Shown here one piece after another: positions 36,018-46,249 of a stretch of 64,000 nt of DNA; position 1 is the first letter of the stretch, and each line of letters opens with the position of its first letter. The notes under the pieces are model-generated. The model did not search any database and was not told where the DNA came from. It saw nothing but the letters and a program-made list of their open reading frames with translations. The DNA is from Megaustenia siamemsis. Taxonomy: Eukaryota; Mollusca; Gastropoda; Stylommatophora; Ariophantidae. The position numbers and the translations under genes were made by a program. The DNA is taken from positions 66,888,666 through 66,952,665 of the forward strand of contig JAVIAB010000092.1 in assembly GCA_032433765.1 (NCBI GenBank), written 5' to 3'.

Positions 36018-36736
36018 AAGTAAAATACCCCCATCACGCCAAGTGGCGTATAGGGAATATGGTGTTCTATCTATCTATCTATCTATTGACCTTTCGAGCC
36101 GTAACCGGCCCATAGGGCGTAGACCAAGATACACCTTCTCCTATATGAATTTTTGTTCTAGCAGTTTTCTTTTAAAGATATTTTATCAAATCTCGCCATC
36201 TGTCTCTGTTCTGTGCAAGCAGTTCTATCTCATTGAGGGAGCCGATTCCTGCTGCTCTTGCCTCTCTCATCAATGTTCTTCTCAGTGTCTCCCTGGGTCT
36301 TCCTCTTTTTCTTTTACCTGTTGTTTCCCATATGAGGGCTTGCTTTGCTATTCGATTATTATCTCTTCTCATCACATGTCCAACGTATGACCATCGATCA
36401 GGTCTACGTTTCATTAACAACATCGTTTTTACGATAGCGGCTTGTTAAACCTCTGATCAACGGTTCTATACCAAGCCGGAGAAAAATAATTCCTCCATTT
36501 TGGAAACAACCGGAAACGATTAATATGGTGTTAGTGACCATAAATTTTACAGACCTTCGGCATATGGTTTTTGGGGTAATATGGTCGGTATTACGCCCGT
36601 GCCGCTCTACTTTCCCAGAAAAAAAATCCGGTACCCATTAAAAGCTGGGTGAACCGGAAGCCGTCGGTTGGGATCGAACCCTACCTCTTGTCCTTTGTAG
36701 TCCAGTTCACTAACCACTGATCTAACGCGGCTCCCT
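36018..36736 (-). mobile_element. SINE 1 copy interrupted by a LINE Z derivative
   Basis: On minus the SINE runs from a head at 36734 with B box GGTTCGATCCC to ACTAACACCATATT at 36522, is interrupted, and resumes at 36066 with AACACCATATTCCCTATACG to a poly-T end. The SINE's own flanks are ATCATGTGAATGT and ATCATGTGGATGT. Confidence 0.92.
36067..36521 (-). mobile_element. LINE Z, internally deleted copy retaining a 5' end
   Basis: The 3' 360 bp match the 13785 copy, including RRWSYVGHVMRRDNN, GKRKRGRPRETLRR, NRDRWRDLIKYL and the (GATA)n tail. The other end is different sequence beginning AATCGTTTCCGGTTGTTTCC, likely the 5' untranslated region, joined directly to the tail. It is flanked by AATATGGTGTT at 36056-36066 and 36522-36532, the same SINE bases as the other copy. 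Confidence 0.88.
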
Positions 36737-36960
36737 ATCATGTGGATGTGGATGTCGATTATTGCACCAAAAGGATGTGTCAGACGAGAATTGTACCAAA
36801 TAAATGTGGAAGTCGAATATTGCAAATATATGACTGGAAATAGATATTACCCATGTGGATGTAAAAATCCATTATTTTTCTATGTGGATATGACAGTTGA
36901 TTAATTGCTGTATGTGTCTTAATAGTCGAATATTACTCCGTGTGAATTCAAAAGTTGATT
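36735..36960. repeat. Degenerate minisatellite, segment 2
   Basis: Six or seven loose repeats of the CATGTGGATGTGGA motif family with TCGATTATTGCA or similar. Confidence 0.6.
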
Positions 36961-36964
36961 ACTG

Positions 36965-37378
36965 CAGCATGTGAATATCATTATAATTGTCACCATCATC
37001 ATCATAATTGTCATCATCATCCTCAACATCATCACCATCATCATCATAATTCTCACCATTATCATAATTGTCATCATCATCATCATCAACATCATCATCA
37101 TAATTCTCACCATTATCATAATTGTCATCATCATCATCATCATCACCATCATCATCATAATTCTCACCATTATCATAATTGTCATCATCATCATCATCAA
37201 CATCATCATCATAATTCTCATCATTATCATAATTGTCATCATCATCATCATCAACATCATCATCATAATTCTCATCATTATCATAATTGTCATCATCATC
37301 ATCATCATCAACATCATCAACATCATCATCATAATTCTCATCATTATCATAATTGTCATCATCATCATCGTTATGATC
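36965..37378. repeat. (ATC)n array with a 50-60-bp super-unit
   Basis: Runs of CATCATCAT are separated by ATAATTCTCACCATTATCAT and AATTGTCATC, giving a repeated block of about 55 bp. His-, Ile- and Met-rich frames through it are artefacts. It may have grown from the microsatellite tail of the adjacent LINE. Confidence 0.93.
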
Positions 37379-37384
37379 GTCATT

Positions 37385-37960
37385 CCTGTCTCTGTTAGAA
37401 CTTGGAAATTGTCTCTGTTTTATGCAAGAGGTTCAGCTTCTAAGCAATCACTCCCTGCTTGTCCGTGATATGTTTCATTTAACCTCTGACGGGCAAGTCT
37501 TTCCATGTCTCGCTTACTTGAAAGTATCCCTCCATAATTATCCTCTCTTTCCCATTAATTTAGTTTACCAAACAATAAATTGGATTCTTTTACGTTCTTT
37601 ATCAATCAGTCTGTATGTTAAAGTTCTTGGAAAATTGAATTGTTTGTTCTTTGATCCGTTCGTGGTATTCTTACATATTTTTTAAGCATTAGCATTGTAA
37701 ATCATGGCCATATTTTTCTGGAAATCTGTCCATTGTTTATGTTTTAGAGCTGTATTATGCGATGGAAAAAAAATAGTTCTCAACAGTATACGTTTTGTTT
37801 GCTATATCAATTACTTCCCACATATTGTGTATTTGTTTTAATTTATTAACTCATAGCTACGTTTATCCTTTGTTTAATCTCCTTGGTATTAGTCATTCCA
37901 TTGTTTGTTATCAATGAGTCAATATATTAAAAATTGTCCACTCTTTTAGTTATTGTCCAT
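37385..37960 (-). mobile_element. LINE 3' fragment next to the ATC array
   Basis: Minus-strand sequence of LINE-tail type (WKDLPVRG-like) begins where the ATC array ends, the same arrangement as LINE X and Y with their trinucleotide tails. No intact frame. Confidence 0.4.
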
Positions 37961-37984
37961 TAAAACATAAATCAGTTTTTATAT

Positions 37985-38150
37985 CTGTACTTGTATGTGT
38001 AAAAGTCGATTACAGCTCCATAGGGATACGGAAGCCATAGTTGCAAATTGCTGATGTGAAAATAGATTATTGCACCACCACGTAGATGTGGAAATAATTT
38101 TGTTGTCCATGCGGATGTAGTGGACAGTGGAAATCCATCGCATCACTGCA
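37985..38150. repeat. Degenerate minisatellite, segment 3
   Basis: Repeats such as AAAAGTCGATTAC, AAATAGATTATTGCACCACC and CATGCGGATGTAG of the same motif as at 35880. Confidence 0.55.
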
Positions 38151-38273
38151 GAACATGTGCATGTAAAGCTCAAAATTGACCAAAAAAAAAAAGATTGTAA
38201 GTTTGACACTATTTTTGTTAATTGATATTTTTTCAATAAACTTCTGAATGTCATGATGGCATACTTCTTCTAG

Positions 38274-38473
38274 GTTCAACTTGATTAATGAGATTCGAAA
38301 TGTGTACCAGGGGGACAACGTTGATATCATCATTGTCGATCTAGGAATTAGAGTATTGAGTAATATTCTTCAAAGCATCAGCTTAAACAGAGATAATGTG
38401 ATCAGCTTTGCGGCAGGAAATGTGGCTTCCCAGAGGTCGCTGATCAGTAATTTGATCAATCGCACATGCACAG
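38274..38473 (+). CDS. vWA domain 2, exon c
   Basis: Acceptor CTTCTAG, donor GTAAGA; 200 nt, phase 2-1. It encodes about 67 residues: helix NLINEIRNVYQG, strand NVDIIIVDLGIRV, then RDNVISFAAGNVASQRSLISNLINRTC. The FAAGNV stretch corresponds to the final strand and the terminal Cys to the domain end, as in domain 1. Exit in phase 1 matches the entry phase of both vWA domains, so the module is a symmetric 1-1 unit. Confidence 0.87.
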
Positions 38474-38629
38474 GTAAGAATGTAACTGGAGTGCCACTTC
38501 ATTCTTAGTAACATAACATGTCTATGAAAAGCTTGATTACACAGTCACAGTTATTGTTTGCTTATGATTGTGATGAATAATCGACATCAAGCCGATTTAT
38601 TTCACTTTTTGCCGCACGTTTAAAATATT

Positions 38630-38775
38630 GATTGATTTCACTATTTGTCTATGTTTGAATAATGAATTAATTGACTTCATTATTTGTCAATGTTGGAATA
38701 ATGAATTGATTGACTTCATTTTTTGTCAATGTTGGAATAATGCATTGATTGACTTCACTATTTGTCTGCTTAAAG
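38630..38775. repeat. 39-bp tandem repeat, about 3.7 copies
   Basis: Unit ATTGACTTCATTATTTGTCA followed by ATGTTGGAATAATGAATTG. It is unrelated to the 39-bp array at 9.3 kb. It lies 150 bp after the vWA2 exon c donor. Confidence 0.93.
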
Positions 38776-38954
38776 TTAAGTTGATCGATCTAACTTTTTT
38801 GATCATGTCTAAAGCGATAGCTGATTGATAGTTGAAGAATTAGTCGAAATAAATATACCAATATTTATTAAGAAAATACAAAAGAAAGTTACATTTCAGT
38901 AAATGATGTATATACATCTCTTGGATTAATTACAAACGAGAAATATTTAACTAA

Positions 38955-39541
38955 TTGATAGACTGGAAAAAATACAGAATGAAGCCATGCGGATCATCTT
39001 GGGGTGTACAAGGGACACTCCCTGTGTAGCAATGAGGTATCTTCTTGACTTTCCAACATGGATAACAGAATCAAGATCTGGAGAGCACGAGCATACCTGA
39101 AGATTAGTGCAGATAAAGAGCATCCATTGGACCACGAACTCAACACAGGGAAAGGTGCCAGGCTAAAAAGAGGTAAATCATGGGTGAGCCGGGCAGAAGA
39201 TGTCATCAAACAGGTCTGTGAGCTTTCCAATATCAACGTTGGCGAGGAGTGGATACCAGTGCCTACGTCATTCAAGGGGACTTTCTCGTGTATTGTCACA
39301 CTCGTCAGAAAAAGTAGGGAACAGAACTCAGTCGTGGTTAACGCGGAGGTCAATGGTCTCATCTGTGATAACACTGATGAGAAAGATGCAGTCATCTATA
39401 TTGACGGATCTGTAATACGACACCAAAGAAGTGCATGGGCACTTAAAGCACGCTCGGCAGGCAGAATGGTCAAAGAAGACAGTGGTGCATACGTCATGAC
39501 CACGAGTAGCATGACAATGGAGGTGATGGCAACGACTAAGG

Positions 39542-39545
<4 letters not shown>
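38955..39545 (+). pseudogene. LINE V fragment: RT end and RNase H start
   Basis: The frame reads LEKIQNEAMRIILGCTRDTP and AMRYLLDFPT, then shifts by one base into MDNRIKIWRARAYLKIS and continues to DAVIYIDGSVIRHQRSAWA and VMTTSSMTMEVMATTKAF. DGS and E are RNase H catalytic positions. It ends abruptly at a (CT)n tract. The single frameshift near 39057 is the main defect. Confidence 0.85.
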
Positions 39546-39579
<34 letters not shown>

Positions 39580-39592
39580 CTCTCTCTCTGCG
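39545..39592. repeat. (CT)n microsatellite
   Basis: About 22 CT units with one CG, standing exactly between two LINE fragments in opposite orientation. Confidence 0.95.
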
Positions 39593-39597
39593 TTCAA

Positions 39598-40135
39598 GAC
39601 TCAATCACAGTAGGATTCCAGACTCTCTCATGAAGTCAGCTGTCTGTTTAAGTGATTCGATTGCTCCATATAGTTTCTCTTCCAGGGAGGTGGGTGTGGA
39701 CCACATTGCTATTCTCAGGTCTGTGTACTGGGGGCAATCCTGGAGAACATGTTTTGTAGTCATATTGTCCAGTGTACAGTGGCATAGGCCGGTTGTACCT
39801 ATTTTGAATTTGGTGAACATCTGATTTCTCATTTTATTGTGGCAAGTACGTAGGCGAAGTATGACTTGATCCCTCCTTGATAGTTGGTGGTATCCGTCAC
39901 TCTCGTAATGCTTTGGGTGTTCTCGTTTCCATTTTTCATGGTACTGACCTTTGAGGATGGATTTGGCTTTATCAAAACTGAGCGGATGATTCTCTTGTGG
40001 TAATCTCCTTCTCTCTTTAGCTAATTTGTCTGCGCGTTCGTTCCAGTGTATATTACAGTGTGATGGTATCCACTGAATGACTACTCTCTGAAAGTTATTG
40101 CATAGTTGGTCTAGACATTCAACTGGTTAGAGTCA
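39598..40135 (-). mobile_element. W-like LINE 3' fragment with open RNase H C-terminus
   Basis: Minus-strand frame is open for about 175 codons: RVVIQWIPSHCNIHWNERAD (RNase H), RDQVILRLRTCHNKMRNQMF, TKFKIGTTGLCHC, HVLQDC, ending RESGILL and TGA. The Cys/His set after TKFKIG is the zinc-knuckle-like tail also seen in LINE W. Related to W but a distinct subfamily. Confidence 0.87.
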
Positions 40136-41013
40136 CAAGATTACACTCACGCCTGTATACTGAGTGATTCGATGAGCATGATAAAAAAGTGGAGGCGGGC
40201 TCTTTATGCATGCAATGGTTAAAGTCATTGCAGAAGTCAAAAATACGTAAGGTCACATCTAATCCGTAATAGTCCGGAAATATAATTATTAATTATTTGG
40301 AAATACAGTTTTTTTTAGTTCATGTTAAATATTAAAAAGTTAACATATTTTATCGTATTTCCCCAGCAATCAACCGAGAATCATTTAGCATACCTTCAAT
40401 CAATACCAAGTGAGCCCAGTAAACCATAGAGGATGTCTATTGATTCAAAGAGATGCTGATTTCCAAGCCAATGAAAATGATTGCGTCCCTGCAAAAGTTT
40501 TGTATTTGGTATAGGAGATTTTATCATCGCTTTTAAATATTAAAGAAAACGCTTTCATTTTTCGAGCTTTTCCGCGACGTATCTATATATCGGTGCTATT
40601 GTCTCTGCTTAATTGATTGTCTTGTTACATGATAGTTTCTGTTTTAAAATTGGCATTTTGTTTACTGAAAGAAGATGATTTCATTTTACTCTCGAAGTCA
40701 CGAAATACTACATTTGTAAATGCACTGGCGATGTTTTTCGAGAGTAAATAATTGTGTGCACAAAAAAGATTTTTTTGTCATTGTCAGAATTGATCAAAAC
40801 ACGATTTTATAAAATATATTATCATTCACATAACCTTATAAAAACAGTCTACATTGGGACGAAAGCACTCTGCTTTGGAATTCCTTACTAATTCTAGGCT
40901 ATTGCTTCTATTATTATTTCCCATTTTCTTGCATCAATGTACTGGCAAGAGATAGAATACCTTCAAACAATACTATTTTCTGATGAATGTAATATAATTC
41001 TACTGAAGGTGAC

Positions 41014-41066
41014 CTTGATTCGTCTGGCAGTCACATTTAGCTTCGGCACATATAATGAGAGCATTT
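41014..41066 (-). pseudogene. Inverted, decayed copy of the 62192 exon
   Basis: Read on the minus strand, this stretch aligns with the 62192 exon from ATGCT to the final TTCAAG/ATCAAG, sharing AAATGT and GTGCC blocks, with about four extra bases near the start. The donor has become GTCACC, and a SINE (41076-41342) sits at the acceptor position. It is part of the inverted duplication described at 40262-43075. It is most likely non-functional, though a GT is still present. Confidence 0.6.
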
Positions 41067-41075
41067 TCCCTTCAA

Positions 41076-41342
41076 GTAAAGTAAGTAAAGTAAAGTACCC
41101 CCGTCACGCCAAGTGGCGTATAGGGAAATATGGTGTTAGTGACCCTATATTTTACAGACCTTCAGCACATGATTTTTGGGGTAATGTGGTCGGTATTACG
41201 CCCGTGCTGCTTTACTTTCCCAGAAAAAAATCCGGTACCCATTTAAGGCTGGGTGAACCCGGAAGCCGTCGATTGGGATCTAACCCTACCCCTTATCCTT
41301 TGTAGTCCAGTTCACTAACCACTGAGCTATCGCGGCTCCCTA
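41076..41342 (-). mobile_element. SINE 1, full length, at the pseudo-exon acceptor
   Basis: Complete on minus from the GGGAGCCGCGATAGCTC head to the GTACTTTACTTTACTT end. The flanks TTTTCCCTTCAA (41064-41075) and TTTTTCCTTCAA (41343-41354) are a 12-bp duplication. The duplicated bases are the acceptor region of the inverted exon copy. Confidence 0.93.
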
Positions 41343-41689
41343 TTTTTCCTTCAAACAATATAAATTTGTAAGATAACTCTGACGACAGTTGCAAAGAACC
41401 AGAGGAACACCAAGTGGTAAGATCTTGAACGATATTACATAATAATTCATAGACAGTCATGGCTGTTACACAGCATAAGATTGCTGGTTTAACTATTCTA
41501 GTGTCTTCTAAAAATAATCACTATTTACACAATCTATTAGAATAACAATATTTCTGTATTCAACAATGTTTACATTATATTTCTTGAAATAAATATCCAT
41601 GTAATGCATTCTACTGGAAATATTTTTGCTTCATTTTTTCCTATGAAAACTTATATCTTGTTAATAATATTTAGTTTAGTTGAGTTGTT

Positions 41690-42135
41690 TAGTTCAGTTC
41701 AGTTCAGTTCAGTTCAGTTCAGTTCAGTTCAGTTTAGTTTAGTTTAGTTTAGTTTACTCCACAGGTCATCCTTATTGCATATCAGACAGGTCGTCTATAA
41801 GTACTTATATATCATCCTAAGTAAATCCCTCAACGTTCTGCAACTAATGACTAACTGTTGTGTTGGATGACAAGCTTGCTTTGCTTTGTTATGTAGAGCT
41901 CCGATCTGGCATTTCCCGCCTTGATATGATACCTCTGCAGTCTATTCATAATTACTTATTCAAGGCACATTTTTAAACCGTTTTTTCTTTCCAGCGTGCC
42001 TTGAGTAACTGATTGATAACATAAACAGAATAGAATCAGTCCCTTAGGTACTGAACATCAACCTAACTGGCAAGTCTGTCAGCACGCTCATTACTTCTCT
42101 CACACCCACGCTTCCTGTTAACAATTTTAACATAC
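41690..42135 (-). mobile_element. LINE V 3' fragment with an (AGTTY)n tail
   Basis: Matches 45405-45800 on the same strand. Minus reads RKRGCERSNERADRLAS (RNase H end). At 41690-41757 the 3' end passes into AGTTC and AGTTT pentanucleotides, the probable tail of this family. It is absent from arm 2 of the inverted duplication. Confidence 0.75.
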
Positions 42136-42794
42136 AAGAACCTTAATTAAAGGCAAGCAGTGTTAGAGTAATGTCTAGAGAAAACTGGCTTAATGTGGAC
42201 AAGCAGTCGGAATTATTTATATGACAAATCTACAGCTTCTATGTTCATTCAGTCGTAAATGAATACTGAAGATTTTGAAAGAGACAAAAGACGGACAGAG
42301 CTAGTGTGGACCAGACTACTCAAATGTGTGGACTAGCTAAAACATATCAGCACTACCACTATATTGCACAAGACCCGAGGGTGACACGACCAGTCTTTTA
42401 TTTTCTTTCTTCCGAATCTAAAGTCAAGAAACAGAAACAATTGTCCACTTTACAATTTCATTCATTGTTTTCACCTTCTTTATATTTTTCTCATCTGTTC
42501 TTTCTATTATATATATATCGCACTCGACTTATCACTATCTATTCTATTGGTTTAATTATATCTAAATTTATATATTTGTTTTTATTCTTCTTGTTTATTT
42601 GATACCTTTATCCATTTTTTTCCTTTTGATATGTCTTTCTCACTCCTTTCCTTGCCTGACCTCTAAAAATATTCTCACAAAACAATTTCTCTGTTATTAT
42701 TTCCAACTTGTCATATACATTAATGTTTCATATCTCCTGCTTTAATTAAGTCAGCAACTGTCTACAGTTTCTTTCTTTAATCCATAAGTTAAAG

Positions 42795-43055
42795 CCTTGG
42801 TAGCTGAGTAACTAGTTCGCATGCTACAGATCAGAAGGTTCCCGGTTCAATTCTCAAATATGGCGAATTATTCTATCCGAATGGACACGGCTCTAATTCT
42901 CACTCAGCCTCTGAAAATTGGTACCAGAGATTTGTTTATAGAAAAGTAGGGCCGACTGGCGTGATACAGACCCGGCGCTCATAAAATGTGTCGTTATATA
43001 TTTGGCAAATAAGGACATTAACACCATATTTCCTAGACGATTTAAGGTGTGAATA
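42795..43055 (+). mobile_element. SINE 2 (copy 1)
   Basis: A different tRNA head (GCCTTGGTAGCTGAGTAACT, B box GGTTCAATTCTC). The body has TTGGTACCAGAGATTT and GAAAAGTAGGGCCG and the end ATTAACACCATATTTCCTAG, which correspond in order to SINE 1 (GGGTACCGGATTTTT, GAAAGTAAAGCGGC, CTAACACCATATTTCCCTA). Confidence 0.85.
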
Positions 43056-43260
43056 TTACTCTTCGCCACGTTTTAATGAATTCGTCTTTTTGTCTAATAA
43101 GTCACTAAATCTTTGAATTTTTCTGCACAACGTATTTCTTACGATTACATCTTCAGTGTGCTGACGTCAGGATCAGACGATCGTGATTCTCTCCGCACGA
43201 GGCCTCTGGAAACAGTTTAACTTGTCTTGACAAGCTTGTAGTGGCTGATAAAAGAAAGTA

Positions 43261-44554
43261 CAGTAAAGTCTCGATTATGCGGTACTCAATAATCCGGAAT
43301 TCTCAATTTAACAGACTTTTTTTTTTTTTTAATTATTATAGGGAGAAAGCTTGAATCATGTTTTGTTCAGTTAAATTAAATGCCTTTATCCGGAAATCGA
43401 AAACGCTACAACACGGCTTGTGCGCTGCGCTTACTTCTACAGGCTCTATCATTACACAATATTGCGTTTACAATAGTGTATTTACAGTAATATACTTCAA
43501 ATAGGAGCGAACATATTTTATTCAATCCAGACATTGTGTCTCCAAATATTCCAAGTAAAAGCGACAGACAGTCTATATCTTCACTTTTTCCCCCGACTAA
43601 ATGTTTTTGTCGGGAAATCTTAGTCGTGCCAAAAACACTTATCTACATGATTTTACAAATTTGCTTAATTTTCTCATAGCCTGCTTTAGATCTAAAGTTG
43701 GTCATGAATTTGTCAAAAATATGGCGTTTGACAGTCTGACCGAACATTAGAAGCAGACGTATTGTTTGTGAAAATTGAAGAGCCCATAACTTTGATGATT
43801 ATAAATCAAAGGTTGAGCAGCCGGCGTGCAGTGACATAGAGATGGTGAGAAGAAAGGGGGAGGGGTTCAAAAATTACCGACTGGAAATTCAAAAAGAGTA
43901 AGATACAGAGTTTGACGTTAGTTTGTCTCAGACATTTGTGCAAGCTGAAATTCGTTCCATCAGTATAAATTATACATGATATGCTATAAACGCATGTGTG
44001 CATACTTTTTAACGGAATACATTTTTCTGTTAAATAATGGCCTCTGCGAGTGCAAACCACACCTCAATTTCCCGCAAAGGTAAACGCAAGCGAACTGTAT
44101 TGACACTGAACCAGAAGATTGAAATCGCTAGTAGACTTGAAAAAGGCGTTAATCGCAACGTTTTGATGACTGAATTTGGCATAGCCTCTTCAACATTATA
44201 TGACATACGAAATCAAAAAGATGAGTTGTTTAAGTTTGCGTCGGAGTCTGAAAGCAGCAACAATATACACCAGAGACGAAGTATGAAACGGCCAAAATTT
44301 GAAAAACTCGACGACGTCCTTTATGTGTGGTTTTTAGAAAGAAGACGAAAAGGAATGCCAATATCAGGACCCATGTTGATAGAGAAAGCTAGTGAATGTT
44401 ACACGAATTTAAATATTTCTGAGCATTGCAATTTTTCAATCATGTTTTTTTCATAAATTTTGAGTTTGGTTTTCTTACTCTCGATTATCCAGAAAAATTC
44501 AATTATCCAGAATGGGTTCTTCCCCGAGCATTCCGGATAATCGAGACTTTACTG
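43261..44554 (+). mobile_element. Tigger/pogo-type DNA transposon, internally deleted
   Basis: Terminal inverted repeats CAGTAAAGTCTCGATTAT begin and end the element, and TA stands on both sides (43259-43260 and 44555-44556). AT-TATCC-GGAA motifs recur near both ends. At 1294 bp it is too short for a full transposase; only the N-terminal part remains. Confidence 0.93.
44037..44453 (+). pseudogene. Tigger-type transposase N-terminus (CENP-B-like HTH), truncated
   Basis: 139 codons from an ATG. KRKRTVLTLNQKIEIASRLE and FGIASSTLYDIRNQKDEL form the first CENP-B-like helix-turn-helix (about residues 18-65); YVWFLERRRKGMPISGPMLI begins the second. The frame breaks at NISEHCNF, and the DDE domain is missing. 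Such a truncated DNA-binding protein could in principle bind the element's ends. Confidence 0.88.
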
Positions 44555-45404
44555 TACCAGAATGCCTATCTGAAGAGTTGAATTATTGGACTGAAAGGTG
44601 TGACATACACCACCTTTCTGTTAAAGACATCGCCTGTTAAACGTCCTTTGAATGGTGATCGATGATGAAAACTCATTGATCTAACATATACGTAGACGAA
44701 GAAAACAAACAAAAGAAAAAGAATAAGAGAACAAAATAAAAAGAATATCACGCAGAAGAAGAATTATGAATGCGAAGGCAGAAGAACACCTGAAAAAGAC
44801 AAGTCAAGACTGTTATCATTCAAGAGCAACCTGTTTGAGAAAAATTCGCAGAACATTTTAGCTAAATAAAATCAACAACATAAAGCAAAGATGCAGCCGC
44901 CAGGAGATACACACATAAATAACAGGCACACGATGGTGTTGGATGTGGTTGCTGCTCACAAGATAACCTGAAGCAACCACAAGAAACATCAAAGAGTGGA
45001 TGCAAGGGAATACGAAACAATGCCTTCTCTCTTTTTAAAGTTACACACCCACTCGCGTATGCACACAAACACATACACGCAAACAATAATATATATATAA
45101 GTAGTTTAAATCCATGTTGACTGCAATACATTTCTGTTGATTTCATTTAAAAAAAATATAAACTGCCCCATGTTAAGCAACACAGACACACACACACAAA
45201 TACTTTTGAGGAGATGAACGATGTGAGAAATAGCGAGGACACAACCAATCTATGCCTTTTCAAGAACAATAGACCCAAGGGCTGTCCACGAAAGTGATGA
45301 ATTGATGGAATATTAGAAACATTAGGAAATACAACATGCAGCAAAGGACAATTATGTCTGCACTCGACATCGAAAGGCAGATGAGGAAGTAACGAGGAAG
45401 AAAA

Positions 45405-46085
45405 TCAGAGTTTAGTTGAGTGCAGTCGACAGGTCATGCTCGCTACACATCGAGCAAGTCCATAGTGCTCAGATCTCCTCCAAAGAATATTCATCAACGT
45501 GTAGCGACTTACGACACCGGCATATATTGGTTGACAAGTCTTCTTTGGATTTATGCGTACTGCTCTCGTCTGGCATCACCCACCTTGACATAATATTCGC
45601 AAAGTATGCTAATGGCTGCAGATTCAGAGCTTTTTTTTTTGTAAGTCGTTTTTGTCGTCCAGCATCCCTGAAGGCTCTCATAATGTCCAAGCCGTCAATT
45701 CTCCTTCCGCACTCAAATGGCAAGTCTGTCAGCTCTTTCACTGCCTTTTACACCGGCGTGCCTTGGTTCGAAAATGAAGCTGACACTTCTTTAGAATAGA
45801 CCTTCACAGAGACTCTAACAACTGCCGTCGATCACAGCCAGTCACTGAGGAAACGCATATTTGTATAAGGCTGAATCTCAAGCCATGTCAATGCTTTTGT
45901 AACCGTCATAATTTCCATGGTCAAACTACTTGTAGTCAGTACGACAGCACCAATATTTTTCTTCACAGTTTGGTCAGCAACATGAGCCGTGAAAGCCCAC
46001 GAGCTCCGTACGTGCCGACTAACAGACCCATCTGTGTAAACAACTGCGTCCTTTTCAGAAGAGAACTTGAAAATCAAGGCCCAAA
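45405..46085 (-). mobile_element. LINE V fragment (RNase H to 3' end)
   Basis: Minus: EKDAVVYTDGSVSRHVRSSW, GAVVLTTSSLTMEIMTVTKA and LTWLEIQ (RNase H), a gap, then MKELTDLPFECGRRIDGLDI and a Cys-containing tail. Two frames, so decayed. LINE-like sequence may continue to about 46240. Confidence 0.8.
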
Positions 46086-46249
46086 TCTCTGCCTCAACGA
46101 CAAATGGGTTTTATTGTTTACATTCTCTATCTAGTGTGATGACGGCGTGAAAGGACGTGTAACACTCTGACGACATTCGTATCCATTCTTCCCCGAGTTC
46201 TATGTCTAGAAGAAGAAGAAGGCAATCCATTCTTTTCTTTCTTCAGATC

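Larger units (their letters stand above)
40262..43075 (-). repeat. Inverted segmental duplication, arm 1
   Basis: The reverse complement of this arm aligns collinearly with 61165-62965. Anchors include: 42795-43050 and 61180-61410 (SINE 2 in both), 42660-42790 with 61430-61570, 42190-42400 with 61630-61850, 41390-41640 with 61930-62110, the exon pair 41014-41066/62192-62241, and 40270-40760 with 62505-62960. By eye the match is roughly 70-75 percent with small gaps. Arm 1 alone has a SINE 1 at 41076-41342 and a LINE V tail at 41690-42135, which were inserted after the duplication. Confidence 0.78.

Noticed and set aside
36955..37468. Poly-His, poly-Ile and poly-Met frames
   Set aside because: Three frames of an (ATC)n array.
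38955..40135. Twin-priming inversion of a single LINE
   Set aside because: The RNase H C-termini belong to different families (V ends in an ERADRL form with different flanks; the minus fragment is W-like).
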